Shown here: positions 1 to 7,420 of the stretch, piece after piece
Numbering within the stretch: the first letter of the stretch is position 1
How the letters are laid out: every line of letters starts with the position of its first letter
Assembly (NCBI GenBank): GCA_964549595.1
Contig: CAZJWK010000061.1
Coordinates: forward strand, 1-16,521
Direction of reading: 5' to 3'
From: CAZQQN01 sp964549595
Lineage (GTDB): Bacteria; Bacteroidota; Bacteroidia; CAILMK01; CAYYUA01
Length of the DNA: 16,521 nucleotides
Notes under the pieces: model-generated
Told to the model about the DNA's origin: nothing
The model's input: the letters and a program-made list of their open reading frames with translations, nothing else
Database searches by the model: none
Translations under genes and position numbers: made by a program

Positions 1-402
1 TTGCACTACTGTAAACCCAATTTTCTGCTTCATCAACAAATCCAGCCTTTACCGGTTTTCATGGATATAAGTTAATCGCTGATCAATTAATTTATTGGTA
101 CTTAACTCAATTGGATGGTTATGTTGCTCCCAGAATTGAAAATCTTTATTATTTGACTTGTTTCTCCCAGCATTTTTCATCATCTCCAGTATCCAATTTT
201 TCCTACTTTCTTGAGTGCTCTTTTCAATCATCTTTGTAATATGCCTGGCTGTAAAAGCTTTAAGGTCTCTAATTATATCCTCTAATTGGTTTAATCCCCT
301 TGTTCTTATAATCATATGAATAGGGTTGGTCATCATACACCATGCACCTACTTCTAATCCTTTTTGTATTTGAGGAAGATAAATGCCTTCTGATTCAGGC
401 AT
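1..402 (-). pseudogene. Decayed REP-associated/IS200-like (Y1) tyrosine transposase
   Basis: This is a remnant of a Y1_Tnp/RAYT-type single-strand DNA transposase, running off the left window edge. The open stretch 402-49 reads GLEVGAW, then IIRDLKAFTARHI, then NNKDFQFWEQHNHPIEL and YIHEN, all typical of Bacteroidota members. Three lesions are visible. First, a TAG stop directly precedes the first ATG, and the usual N-terminal 40 or so residues are absent. Second, the HUH metal-binding motif, normally NHIH, reads NPIH, which a single base change would explain. Third, after YIHEN the frame breaks at about 53-55: the expected PVKAGFVDEAENWVYSSA continues in another frame through 1, consistent with loss of one C from a CCC run. 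The copy is therefore almost certainly inactive. The family assignment rests on motif recall and is fairly sure; the pseudogene status is directly visible. Confidence 0.85.
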
Positions 403-528
403 CTATTTCTTATTTTCTAAAATGTCAACAATACCCTGCTTGTCTAAAGCGCAAAAAATCCCGGAAGGATCCCTTTCCTCAATGCCGTGTTTTGCTTATC
501 TTCGTTATCCTGAAAAAATCGAAACCCC

Positions 529-2052
529 ATGAAAATCCTCAACAAGGACCAAATAAAAGCGGCCGATGCCCATACCATTGAGAATGAGCCAGTAAAATCC
601 ATCGATTTAATGGAGCGGGCTTCAAGGGCTTTTACCAATGCTTTTGGGGAACGTTTTCACCCGGATACACCGGTAAAAGTACTTGCCGGAAAAGGCAATA
701 ATGGCGGAGACGGCTTAGCCATTTCCCGCATGCTCTTGGACAAGGGTTACCAGGTTGCCACGTACATCGTTCAATTCACCGATAAAGCTTCTGAAGATTT
801 TCAAACCAACAGAAACCGGCTGGAGCAATACCAGCAAGCCTACATTACAGATATTTACGAAAACAGTAATCTTCCGGAATTCAGTAACAAGGAGGTAGTC
901 ATTGATGCCATGTGGGGCAGTGGCTTAACCCGGCCGATCGAGGGTTTTGCCCGGAATATTATAAGTTCCGTTAATCAGGCCGATTGCAGAGTGGTAGCTG
1001 TTGACATGCCTTCGGGAGTTTATTGTGATGACCTCAACGAGGACGAGGCCAAGATCCAGGCAGATTACACTTTTACTTTCCAAATACCCAAACTTGCTTT
1101 CTTTTTCCCTGAAAACCAGGATTATGTGGGGGAATTCAAGGTCCTGGACATCGGCCTTGATCAAGACTTCATCAACAACCAGGATTCGCCTCACATTTTT
1201 ATTACTCAAAATGAGACTAAAAATTTACTCAAAAAAAGAAAGAAATTTCAGCACAAAGGCCATTTCGGTCATGCGCTTCTTATAGCCGGGTCTTATGGTA
1301 AGATCGGGGCATCCATCATTAGCGCTGAAAGTTGCCTGAGGGCAGGAAGTGGCTTGCTGACTGTTTATACGCCGGCTTGTGGGTATTTACCGGTTCAGGC
1401 AGCTTTTCCCGAAGCAATGGTAAAAACGGATTTGAACCATGACATCATTTCGGTATTGCCGAATAGTCTACAAACCTTTGATACCGTTGGTATCGGTCCG
1501 GGAATTGGCTTAGACCAACAGACCATTGAGGCTTTCAAGGATTTATTACAAAACTGGAATAAAAAGCTTGTGCTGGATGCAGATGCTTTGAATATTTTGG
1601 CCCAAAACCCTGAGCTTTTCAAAAACTTACCCGCAAATACCATCTTAACTCCTCATCCCGGAGAATTCAGGCGCTTAAAAGGAGAGAGCGAAAACTCCGT
1701 GGAACGGTTAGAAAAGCTGAAAGCCCTTAGTAAAGAAACCAACACGATCGTAGTATTAAAAGGAGGCCATTCAGCTGTTGCTCTACCAGGAGGTCAAGTG
1801 TTATTTAACGCAACCGGTAATCCCGGAATGGCTACGGCCGGATGCGGGGATGCCCTAACCGGTATTCTTACCAGCCTCTTGGGTCAAGGATTTGAAGCAA
1901 GCCAGGCGGCAATGCTGGGTGTTTACCTTCATGGATTGGCAGGAGACATGGCAGCTTGTGAAAAAGGCATGGAAGCCCTGTTAGTAAAAGACTTAATAAA
2001 CCACTTACCAGAAGCATACAAAACGCTGCACAACGAACCTAAACGCATTTAG
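529..2052 (+). CDS. nnr: Bifunctional NAD(P)H-hydrate epimerase / ADP-dependent NAD(P)HX dehydratase
   Basis: This cytoplasmic metabolite-repair enzyme of 507 residues converts damaged, hydrated NAD(P)H back to NAD(P)H. The N-terminal YjeF_N epimerase domain covers about 1-215 and carries AGKGNNGGDG with Asp61, plus VVAVDMPSG. The C-terminal ribokinase-like dehydratase domain covers about 225-500 and carries HKGHFGHALLIAGS, ILTPHPGEF, VVLKGG and GNPGMATAGCGDALTG, with the catalytic Asp at 441. The length is normal for the fused form. The ATG at 529 gives the expected N-terminus (MKILNKDQIKAAD). A possible -7 element (TATCTTCG, 497-504) lies just upstream, but no good -33 element was seen. The gene is followed after one base by anmK, so the two are very probably cotranscribed. 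Confidence 0.96.
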   Translation: MKILNKDQIKAADAHTIENEPVKSIDLMERASRAFTNAFGERFHPDTPVKVLAGKGNNGGDGLAISRMLLDKGYQVATYIVQFTDKASEDFQTNRNRLEQYQQAYITDIYENSNLPEFSNKEVVIDAMWGSGLTRPIEGFARNIISSVNQADCRVVAVDMPSGVYCDDLNEDEAKIQADYTFTFQIPKLAFFFPENQDYVGEFKVLDIGLDQDFINNQDSPHIFITQNETKNLLKKRKKFQHKGHFGHALLIAGSYGKIGASIISAESCLRAGSGLLTVYTPACGYLPVQAAFPEAMVKTDLNHDIISVLPNSLQTFDTVGIGPGIGLDQQTIEAFKDLLQNWNKKLVLDADALNILAQNPELFKNLPANTILTPHPGEFRRLKGESENSVERLEKLKALSKETNTIVVLKGGHSAVALPGGQVLFNATGNPGMATAGCGDALTGILTSLLGQGFEASQAAMLGVYLHGLAGDMAACEKGMEALLVKDLINHLPEAYKTLHNEPKRI

Positions 2053-2053
2053 T

Positions 2054-3160
2054 ATGAACTTTATTGAAGTAATCGGTATCATGTCCGGGACTTCCCTGGA
2101 TGGGATTGATTTAGCGCATTGCACCTTTTCCACTGAGGAAAATCAATGGACCTACAGGATCAACGCCACCCATACCATTCCTTACACGCCTTACTGGGAA
2201 GACCAATTGGCAAACCTTTCGGAAATGACCAGTTATGAATTTCAACGCATTGATATTGAGTTTGGAGTTTTACTGGGGGAGTTGGTTTCGGAATTTAAAA
2301 AAAACAACGGCTTGAGGGCAGATTTGATTGCTTCTCACGGCCATACCGCCTTCCATAATCCGGCCAAACGGATAAGCAAGCAAATAGGAGATTGTTCAGG
2401 AATATGGTCCGTAACGGACACGCCGGTGGTGACCAATTTTCGACAAAGTGATGTACTTTTAGGAGGACAAGGAGCTCCTTTAGCGCCTGTGGGTGATTGG
2501 TGGCTTTTCAGAGATTATCCCGTTTGCCTTAATTTAGGGGGTATTGCCAATATCACCTTTAAAACCTATTCCGAAAACAACATCGAAGCTTTTGATGTGG
2601 CGCCCTGTAATCTGATCCTGAACAAATTGGCTAACAAAAAAGGAAAGTCCTATGATGAACAAGGACAAATAGCCCGCCAGGGCGCCATCGATAATGGTGT
2701 GCTTAAAACCCTTAATGAACTTCCCTTTTACACGAAAAAAGGACCGAAGTCCCTGAGCAAGGAAACGGTATATGAAACTTACCTGCCCATACTCGAAAAT
2801 GCCGGTCCCAAGGTAGAAGATCAGTTAGCCACATTCACGGAGCATTTGGCTTATCAAATCGGAAAATCCATTAAACTTAAAGCACCCTCCTCACTTAGAA
2901 ATGAAAGCATGCTGGTGACGGGCGGAGGGGCCTATAATGATTGGTTAATGGAAAAGATCCAGGAACATTCAGGCATTAAACTACGAAAACCTGCTAATAC
3001 CCTGATCCAATACAAAGAAGCGATGACTTTTGCATTCATGGGTGTTTTACGATGCAATAACACGGTTAATTGCTTCCAACGTGTAACAGGGGCCAAAGAA
3101 AGCCATGTTGCCGGTGATCTGTACGGGGATTTTACGGCCATAAGGAATAAACTTGAGTAA
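2054..3160 (+). CDS. anmK: Anhydro-N-acetylmuramic acid kinase
   Basis: AnmK is a cytoplasmic peptidoglycan-recycling enzyme. It opens the 1,6-anhydro ring of anhydroMurNAc and phosphorylates it with ATP to MurNAc-6-phosphate. The 368-residue length fits the family. The phosphate-binding motif MSGTSLDGID begins at residue 10. LNLGGIANITF and the EAFDVAPCN segment follow, with Asp181 at the position of the known catalytic aspartate (D182 in E. coli). GGGAYND near the C-terminus is the second nucleotide-binding element. The AFDVAPCN variant, in place of AFDTGPGN, is what I recall from Bacteroidota members. The start lies one base after the nnr stop (TAGTATG), so translation is probably coupled. 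No murQ partner is visible in this window. Confidence 0.95.
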   Translation: MNFIEVIGIMSGTSLDGIDLAHCTFSTEENQWTYRINATHTIPYTPYWEDQLANLSEMTSYEFQRIDIEFGVLLGELVSEFKKNNGLRADLIASHGHTAFHNPAKRISKQIGDCSGIWSVTDTPVVTNFRQSDVLLGGQGAPLAPVGDWWLFRDYPVCLNLGGIANITFKTYSENNIEAFDVAPCNLILNKLANKKGKSYDEQGQIARQGAIDNGVLKTLNELPFYTKKGPKSLSKETVYETYLPILENAGPKVEDQLATFTEHLAYQIGKSIKLKAPSSLRNESMLVTGGGAYNDWLMEKIQEHSGIKLRKPANTLIQYKEAMTFAFMGVLRCNNTVNCFQRVTGAKESHVAGDLYGDFTAIRNKLE

Positions 3161-3682
3161 CGAACCCGGAAGGATTTTCTATCTTAGAGGGTGCACGATA
3201 AAATTACGCTAATAAATCTGAACATTAGCGTAAAAGGTTTACGCCAAACACCGCTTTTGGGATTGCATCAAAAGTAATTCATACTGAAATTTCCATAAAA
3301 ATAATCCTCGGTTAATTGTTTAATCAGCAATAGCAGGGGTTATGTAGATCAACAAATGCAAGCCCGCTTTTTTTTGAGATTTTCAGGGAATTTCTCCTAT
3401 AAAATTAAGAACCAAGGTGTGCCAAACCTTTCTTTACTCCATTGAATGCTTCTTGCCCTGACAATCTTGGCCTACCTGAGTAATCTGACCAGCCAAAACT
3501 ACCACCAAAAGACCCTTTCCAGGTATCCTTAAATTTTGACTAAATTTTTGGGGAAACTCAATAACTTTTAGAAAGCGTTTCTATTAAAGATGAAAGGGGG
3601 AGATTGAGAGGCTTTGAATACGGAAAGGGGTTCCTATTCGTTTAGGAAGAAGTCAGGAGTTCTGAATTTTATTTATTAATGA
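3161..3682. other. Gene-free spacer after anmK
   Basis: There is no convincing gene here. Apart from the inverted repeat at 3204-3233, it holds a short hairpin at 3631-3648 (TTCCTA, 6-base loop, TAGGAA). It also holds a 44-codon minus-strand open stretch (3405-3539) that reads like a protein C-terminus, with GSFGWSDYSGRPRLSGQEAF, but has no start and a TAG stop immediately upstream. The last could be a gene relic or chance. Confidence 0.5.
3204..3233. repeat. Perfect 10-bp inverted repeat after anmK
   Basis: TTACGCTAAT at 3204-3213 and ATTAGCGTAA at 3224-3233 are perfect inverted copies with a 10-base loop, 43 bases after the anmK stop. The stem is AT-rich and no clean U tract follows. It could be a weak terminator or mRNA 3'-end hairpin for the nnr-anmK unit, or an operator. 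The symmetry is seen directly; the role is inferred. Confidence 0.6.
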
Positions 3683-3946
3683 ATGGGCGTTGCATTCAAT
3701 TTAAACATCAGTGACGAAAAGTTACAAGCAAAAGCTGAAGAAATCGGGGTATGGAACTTTGCCAAGAAAGCCCGAAAAGTCATCAATGTACTGCAGGGTG
3801 AATTGGAAACAACACAAGGACCAAATGGGAAAAAGGTTCATGAACTCATTAAGCCGGCTACCAAATATGCCGGTGTGACCTTTTCAGAAAAAGAAAAGGA
3901 TGCCTTCTTTTCCTTAGTGCTAACTGATGACCATTCAGGAAAGTGA
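3683..3946 (+). CDS. Hypothetical 87-residue protein (orphan ORF)
   Basis: I do not recognise this protein. The ORF starts at an ATG directly preceded by in-frame TAA and TGA codons, so the start is not ambiguous. The product is hydrophilic, with no signal peptide or membrane segment, and is rich in Lys and Glu. Its first half looks helical and amphipathic (ISDEKLQAKAEEIG, WNFAKKARKVINVLQGELE), followed by a GPNGKKVHEL turn and FSEKEKDAFFSLVL. Composition is protein-like rather than the low-complexity translation expected of random AT-rich DNA. A loose purine-rich stretch (AGTCAGGAG, 3651-3659) is about 23 bases upstream, too far to be a normal Shine-Dalgarno. It is flanked by gene-free DNA on both sides, so it may be a small lineage-specific gene or a leftover C-terminal fragment of a larger one. 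Confidence 0.4.
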   Translation: MGVAFNLNISDEKLQAKAEEIGVWNFAKKARKVINVLQGELETTQGPNGKKVHELIKPATKYAGVTFSEKEKDAFFSLVLTDDHSGK

Positions 3947-4667
3947 CCTTGCCCCACCCTATAAACCCAGATTATTCATTGGAAAGCTCCAAACAATCAA
4001 ATGAATCGGAAACACAGCCCTGAGCAAAAATATTCGTTATTAAAAAGCGGAAAGAAAAGTAATCTGAAAGTTTTACTTATTATTTAGCCGATGGGTAAGG
4101 CCTTGCCCTTCTATTAAACAACGATTAAAGAAATCCTCCCCATTAGTTAGTCCCTGTAATCACCTTCTTGAGGTTTTCCTAAATTGATATAATCCGAACA
4201 ATATTATCGGTAAATGGGGTCCATTTTCATTAATGGCATGGTATCGGTTTAATTTCTGGGTACCCGGCTTATGAAAGTGGAGAACAGGTGCAAGGCTATT
4301 CAGAAAAGGGCGCGAAAAAGGTATTTTCTGATTAAACAATTGAGCCCTGGCAATTTACCGATAACCCATTGAAAACAGTGACCAAGAGGGATTTTTATAA
4401 AGCGTTCCCATTATTAATGAATGGACCAGATTTATAGGCTTTAATGACGATAGGGGGCGATTTATTTGCGTGCAATCAAGCGTTCTGAATATAGCATTAT
4501 CAACAGAGACTACATGGCCCCGAATATTTTCCTTGACCACGCCAACCAGAATCTACCCTTAATCCTATTGCTTAATCCATTGAGTCAGGAAGGTTTTTTC
4601 CATTCACAAAAAAATCATGCTGAGAATAATCGTGAAGCATTTCATGGATATAAAAAGGGTTAAGGTA

Positions 4668-4739
4668 TACCCACTTCCCCATTCAGCATTTAGGCCGTTG
4701 GAATTACCGGAATGAATGGAAGTGGGTAATATTTTCCGG
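4668..4739. repeat. Two overlapping inverted repeats (possible REP-like structure)
   Basis: TACCCACTTCC (4668-4678) pairs perfectly with GGAAGTGGGTA (4718-4728) across a 39-base loop. Inside that loop CCGGAA (4707-4712) can instead pair with TTCCGG (4734-4739). The two stems interleave, so in a transcript they would be pseudoknotted or mutually exclusive. The pairing is seen directly. A REP/BIME-like or regulatory role is only a guess. Confidence 0.45.
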
Positions 4740-4953
4740 CTGGTCGTGTTTGGCAATAGGGCTGTGATCATCCTTGTTTCATTTTTGGGCCAGCAACTAT
4801 GCTCCCTATACTTAACCTTAAAATACTCTTTGTTTTCAATTTTTGGGGAAAGGGAGAATGGAAATTATGAATTACTTTTTTGGTTCTTGGATCTTTTGTC
4901 TAAAATCTTCATCAAAAAATACCTTTTTTTAGGGATTGAAAAAGTTTTCCGAA

Positions 4954-4989
4954 TTTTGTAATCGAATCGCAAACATTTTTTTCTTTTTG
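4954..4989 (+). promoter_or_regulatory. Candidate sufB-operon promoter
   Basis: A TTTTG at 4954-4958 and a TCTTTTTG at 4982-4989 resemble the Bacteroidota -33 (TTTG) and -7 (TAnnTTTG) elements. The spacer is 23 bases, and the -7 copy has one mismatch in its leading TA. This would give a leader of roughly 60 bases before the sufB ATG. Another near match, GAATTTTG at 4951-4958, overlaps it, so the exact promoter is uncertain. Confidence 0.3.
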
Positions 4990-5011
4990 TCGTTGATTCC
5001 GTAAAATTGCA

Positions 5012-5034
5012 CTAATTAATTAGAATTAATCTAA
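5012..5034. promoter_or_regulatory. Overlapping palindromes in the sufB leader (candidate operator)
   Basis: CTAATTAATTAG (5012-5023) is a perfect 12-bp palindrome. It overlaps TTAGA-N5-TCTAA (5020-5034), a second dyad. They lie 20-42 bases upstream of the sufB ATG and downstream of the candidate promoter, where a repressor would act. I do not see an IscR-type or classical Fur consensus. AT-richness makes chance palindromes common here. Confidence 0.35.
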
Positions 5035-5053
5035 ATAAAAATTGCGAAATATT

Positions 5054-6508
5054 ATGGGCACTACAGAGAATGAACTTCTGGAAAAATATACCGATCGGGA
5101 ATACGAACATGGTTGGACCACAGACATTGAGGAGGAATTTGCTCCCAAAGGCCTTAATGAGGACATCATCCGGTTCATTTCCGAAAAGAAAAATGAACCC
5201 CAATGGATGTTAGACTGGCGGTTAAAGGCTTACCATTATTGGCTTAAAGATGAAATGCCCAAATGGCAAAACGTTTCCTTTCCGCCCATCGACTTTCAGG
5301 ACATTTACTACTACGCTTCACCCACAAAGGGTGACGAGAAAAAACCGGAAACCTTGGATGAGGTAGATCCGGAATTGCTCAAAACCTATGAAAAATTAGG
5401 GATCCCGCTTGAGGAGCAAAAGGCACTTGCGGGTGTGGCTGTGGATGCTGTCATGGATAGTGAATCCGTGTTCACCACTTTTAAGGAAACGCTTGCTGAA
5501 GCCGGTGTAATTTTCTGTTCCATTAGTGAAGCCGTTCAGCATTATCCGGAACTGGTTCAAAAATATTTGGGCAGTGTTGTTCCTTACTCTGATAACTTTT
5601 TCGCTTCAATGAATTCAGCAGTTTTCAGTGACGGGTCTTTTGTTTACGTACCGAAGGGTGTTACCTGCCCGATGGAATTGTCCACCTATTTCCGGATTAA
5701 CGCGATGGATACCGGTCAATTTGAACGAACCCTTATTATTGCGGAAGAAGGTAGTTATGTAAGTTATCTTGAAGGTTGTACGGCACCAAGCCGGGATAAA
5801 AATCAGCTTCATGCAGCTGTTGTAGAAATTTATGCCCACAAGGATGCGGAGGTCAAATATTCAACCATTCAAAACTGGTATCCAGGTGATGCCTTTGGCA
5901 AAGGAGGCGTTTACAATTTTGTCACCAAGCGGGCTTTAGCAGCGGAAGAAAATGCTAAAGTCTCTTGGACGCAAGTTGAAACCGGATCAGCCATTACCTG
6001 GAAGTACCCGAGTTGTGTGCTCAAAGGAGATAATTCATCCGGCGAGTTTTACTCCGTTGCATTGACAGCGGGTGCCCAGCAAGCAGATACGGGTACCAAA
6101 ATGCAACACTTTGGCAAAAACACGAAGAGCCGTGTTATTTCAAAAGGGATCTCAGCCGGATCCAGTGAGAACAGCTACCGGGGTTTGGTCAAGTTTGGTA
6201 AGAATGCTGATAACGCGAAGAATTTTTCTGAATGCGATTCATTACTGTTAACCGATCATTGTGGTGCGCATACATTCCCATACCTTGAGGTTGACAACAA
6301 ATCCGCCACGGTGGAACACGAGGCCACCACGTCAAAAATTGGCGAGGATATTATGTTCTACTTCAAACAAAGGGGAATTGACGAAGAGACCGCCACAGCT
6401 ATGATTGTGAGCGGCTATGCGAAGGAAGTCCTGGATAAGTTACCAATGGAGTTTGCAGTGGAAGCCAGAAATCTGCTGGCCGTTAGTCTGGAAGGAAGCG
6501 TTGGGTAA
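5054..6508 (+). CDS. sufB: Fe-S cluster assembly scaffold protein SufB
   Basis: SufB is the main scaffold subunit of the cytoplasmic SufBC2D complex, on which nascent Fe-S clusters are built. The 484-residue product has the standard family length. The N-terminus (ENELLEKYTDREYEHGW), the SVVPYSDNFFASMNSAVFSD core, GCTAPSRDKNQLHAAVVE and the C-terminal FSECDSLLLTDHCGAHTFPY are diagnostic. Cys394 in ECDSL corresponds to the essential scaffold cysteine (Cys405 in E. coli). I start it at the ATG at 5054. A TTG at 5042 is in frame, but would add only LRNI and lacks support. It is first in a seven-gene operon and separated from sufC by 116 bases that contain a hairpin. The long AT-rich leader with palindromes suggests that iron or redox control enters here. 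Confidence 0.97.
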   Translation: MGTTENELLEKYTDREYEHGWTTDIEEEFAPKGLNEDIIRFISEKKNEPQWMLDWRLKAYHYWLKDEMPKWQNVSFPPIDFQDIYYYASPTKGDEKKPETLDEVDPELLKTYEKLGIPLEEQKALAGVAVDAVMDSESVFTTFKETLAEAGVIFCSISEAVQHYPELVQKYLGSVVPYSDNFFASMNSAVFSDGSFVYVPKGVTCPMELSTYFRINAMDTGQFERTLIIAEEGSYVSYLEGCTAPSRDKNQLHAAVVEIYAHKDAEVKYSTIQNWYPGDAFGKGGVYNFVTKRALAAEENAKVSWTQVETGSAITWKYPSCVLKGDNSSGEFYSVALTAGAQQADTGTKMQHFGKNTKSRVISKGISAGSSENSYRGLVKFGKNADNAKNFSECDSLLLTDHCGAHTFPYLEVDNKSATVEHEATTSKIGEDIMFYFKQRGIDEETATAMIVSGYAKEVLDKLPMEFAVEARNLLAVSLEGSVG

Positions 6509-6547
6509 TTAAGTGGCAGAAATCAAGAATAAATTGTAATACCTTTA

Positions 6548-6596
6548 CTGCTAAGGCACTAAATGGAAAATTTTTTCGATTAAGTGGTCTTAGCAG
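6548..6596 (+). other. Stem-loop in the sufB-sufC gap
   Basis: CTGCTAAG (6548-6555) pairs with CTTAGCAG (6589-6596). After a small bulge the stem continues with CACT (6557-6560) pairing with AGTG (6583-6586). This gives an imperfect 12-bp stem around a 22-base AT-rich loop. No U tract follows, so it is not a standard terminator. An RNA-processing or stability element, or partial attenuation within the operon, is plausible but inferred. Confidence 0.55.
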
Positions 6597-6624
6597 CTAT
6601 TAAACCAAAAAACCAAAAACAAAT

Positions 6625-7386
6625 ATGCTCGAAGTCAAGAATTTACACGCATCCATAGAAGGAAATGAAATTTTAAACGGGGTTAACCTGTCGGTTAATC
6701 CAGGTGAAATCCACGCCATAATGGGACCTAATGGTTCCGGGAAGAGCACGTTGGCTTCGGTCTTAACAGGTCGGGAAGACTACGATGTGAGTGAAGGCCA
6801 AATTCTCTTTGAAGGGAAAGACTTAATGGAAATGGAGCCTGAAGAAAGAGCCCGGGCAGGCCTTTTTCTGGCCTTCCAGTATCCGGTGGAAATTCCCGGT
6901 GTTTCTATGACGAATTTTATGAAGCAATCTGTCAATGAGATCCGGAAGGCACAGGGGAAAGAAGAATTGAAATCCACTGATTTTCTGAAATTCATGCGGG
7001 AAAAGGCCAAAATGGTTAATATTGATGAAAAGATGATGAAGCGGGCTGTTAATGAAGGTTTTTCCGGTGGGGAAAAGAAGCGTAACGAGATTCTTCAAAT
7101 GGCATTGATAGAACCCAAACTTGCCGTAATGGACGAGACAGACTCGGGGTTGGATATTGATGCCCTTAAAACCGTTGCCAATGGGGTCAATCAACTTCGT
7201 TCCGATAACAACGCATTTGTCATCATTACCCATTATCAAAGGTTATTGAATCACATAATCCCGGATTATGTGCATATCCTTTCGGATGGTAAAATTGTGA
7301 AGTCCGGAGATAAAAACCTTGCCATCGAACTTGAGGAAAAAGGTTATGACACGCTTAAGCGTGAGCTGGACGAGCAAGAAGCTTAA
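6625..7386 (+). CDS. sufC: Fe-S cluster assembly ATPase SufC
   Basis: SufC is the ABC-type ATPase of the SufBC2D scaffold; ATP binding drives the conformational change in SufB and SufD. The 253-residue protein has Walker A GPNGSGKST at 34-42, the ABC signature FSGGEKKRNEI starting at 146, and Walker B LAVMDETDSGLD with Asp170-Glu171. HYQRLL follows, carrying the H-loop histidine. The LAFQYPVEIPGVS Q-loop region and the ETDSGLDID variant are characteristic of SufC rather than of transporter ATPases. The ATG at 6625 gives the usual start (MLEVKNLHASIEG). It lies 116 bases after sufB and 74 bases before sufD, both gaps holding short hairpins. Confidence 0.98.
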   Translation: MLEVKNLHASIEGNEILNGVNLSVNPGEIHAIMGPNGSGKSTLASVLTGREDYDVSEGQILFEGKDLMEMEPEERARAGLFLAFQYPVEIPGVSMTNFMKQSVNEIRKAQGKEELKSTDFLKFMREKAKMVNIDEKMMKRAVNEGFSGGEKKRNEILQMALIEPKLAVMDETDSGLDIDALKTVANGVNQLRSDNNAFVIITHYQRLLNHIIPDYVHILSDGKIVKSGDKNLAIELEEKGYDTLKRELDEQEA

Positions 7387-7420
7387 AATCTTATTATTCA
7401 GAATTAAAGAGCCAAGTAAA

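Larger units (their letters stand above)
3947..5053. other. Gene-poor, AT-rich spacer upstream of sufB
   Basis: About 1.1 kb with no recognisable gene on either strand. Short ORFs exist (4355-4540 minus, 4466-4663 plus, 4716-4961 plus), but none has a recognisable motif. Their products look like translations of T-rich DNA. One plus-strand reading frame from 4234 to 4434 is coding-like (for example ISGYPAYESGEQVQGYSEKG and PWQFTDNPLKTVTKRDFYKA) and is broken only by a TAA at 4333, which suggests decayed coding DNA. Inverted repeats at 4668-4739 and palindromes at 5012-5034 are listed separately. No tRNA, tmRNA, RNase P or SRP RNA signature was seen. Confidence 0.55.

Noticed and set aside
444..638. 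Minus-strand ORF across the nnr start
   Set aside because: It is a shadow of nnr and its leader, with no protein features of its own.
4355..4540. Minus-strand 61-codon ORF in the spacer
   Set aside because: No recognisable motif, no promoter or ribosome binding site. It overlaps an equally plausible coding-like frame on the other strand.
4466..4961. Plus-strand ORFs at 4466-4663 and 4716-4961, the latter looking like a small membrane protein
   Set aside because: The hydrophobic composition follows from T-rich DNA. Neither has start-site signals or family features.
5042..5053. In-frame TTG at 5042 as the sufB start
   Set aside because: It adds only four residues (LRNI) before a normal ATG whose N-terminus matches SufB proteins. 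No ribosome binding site favours the TTG.
3947..5053. A CRISPR array, riboswitch or stable RNA gene in the spacer
   Set aside because: No regularly spaced repeats, and no tRNA, tmRNA, RNase P or SRP consensus segments could be found by eye.
6548..6596. The sufB-sufC hairpin as an intrinsic terminator
   Set aside because: There is no U tract after the stem, and sufC must be made together with sufB.
6823..7239. 138-codon minus-strand ORF inside sufC
   Set aside because: It lies wholly antisense to a well-supported ATPase. Its length follows from the codon use of sufC.
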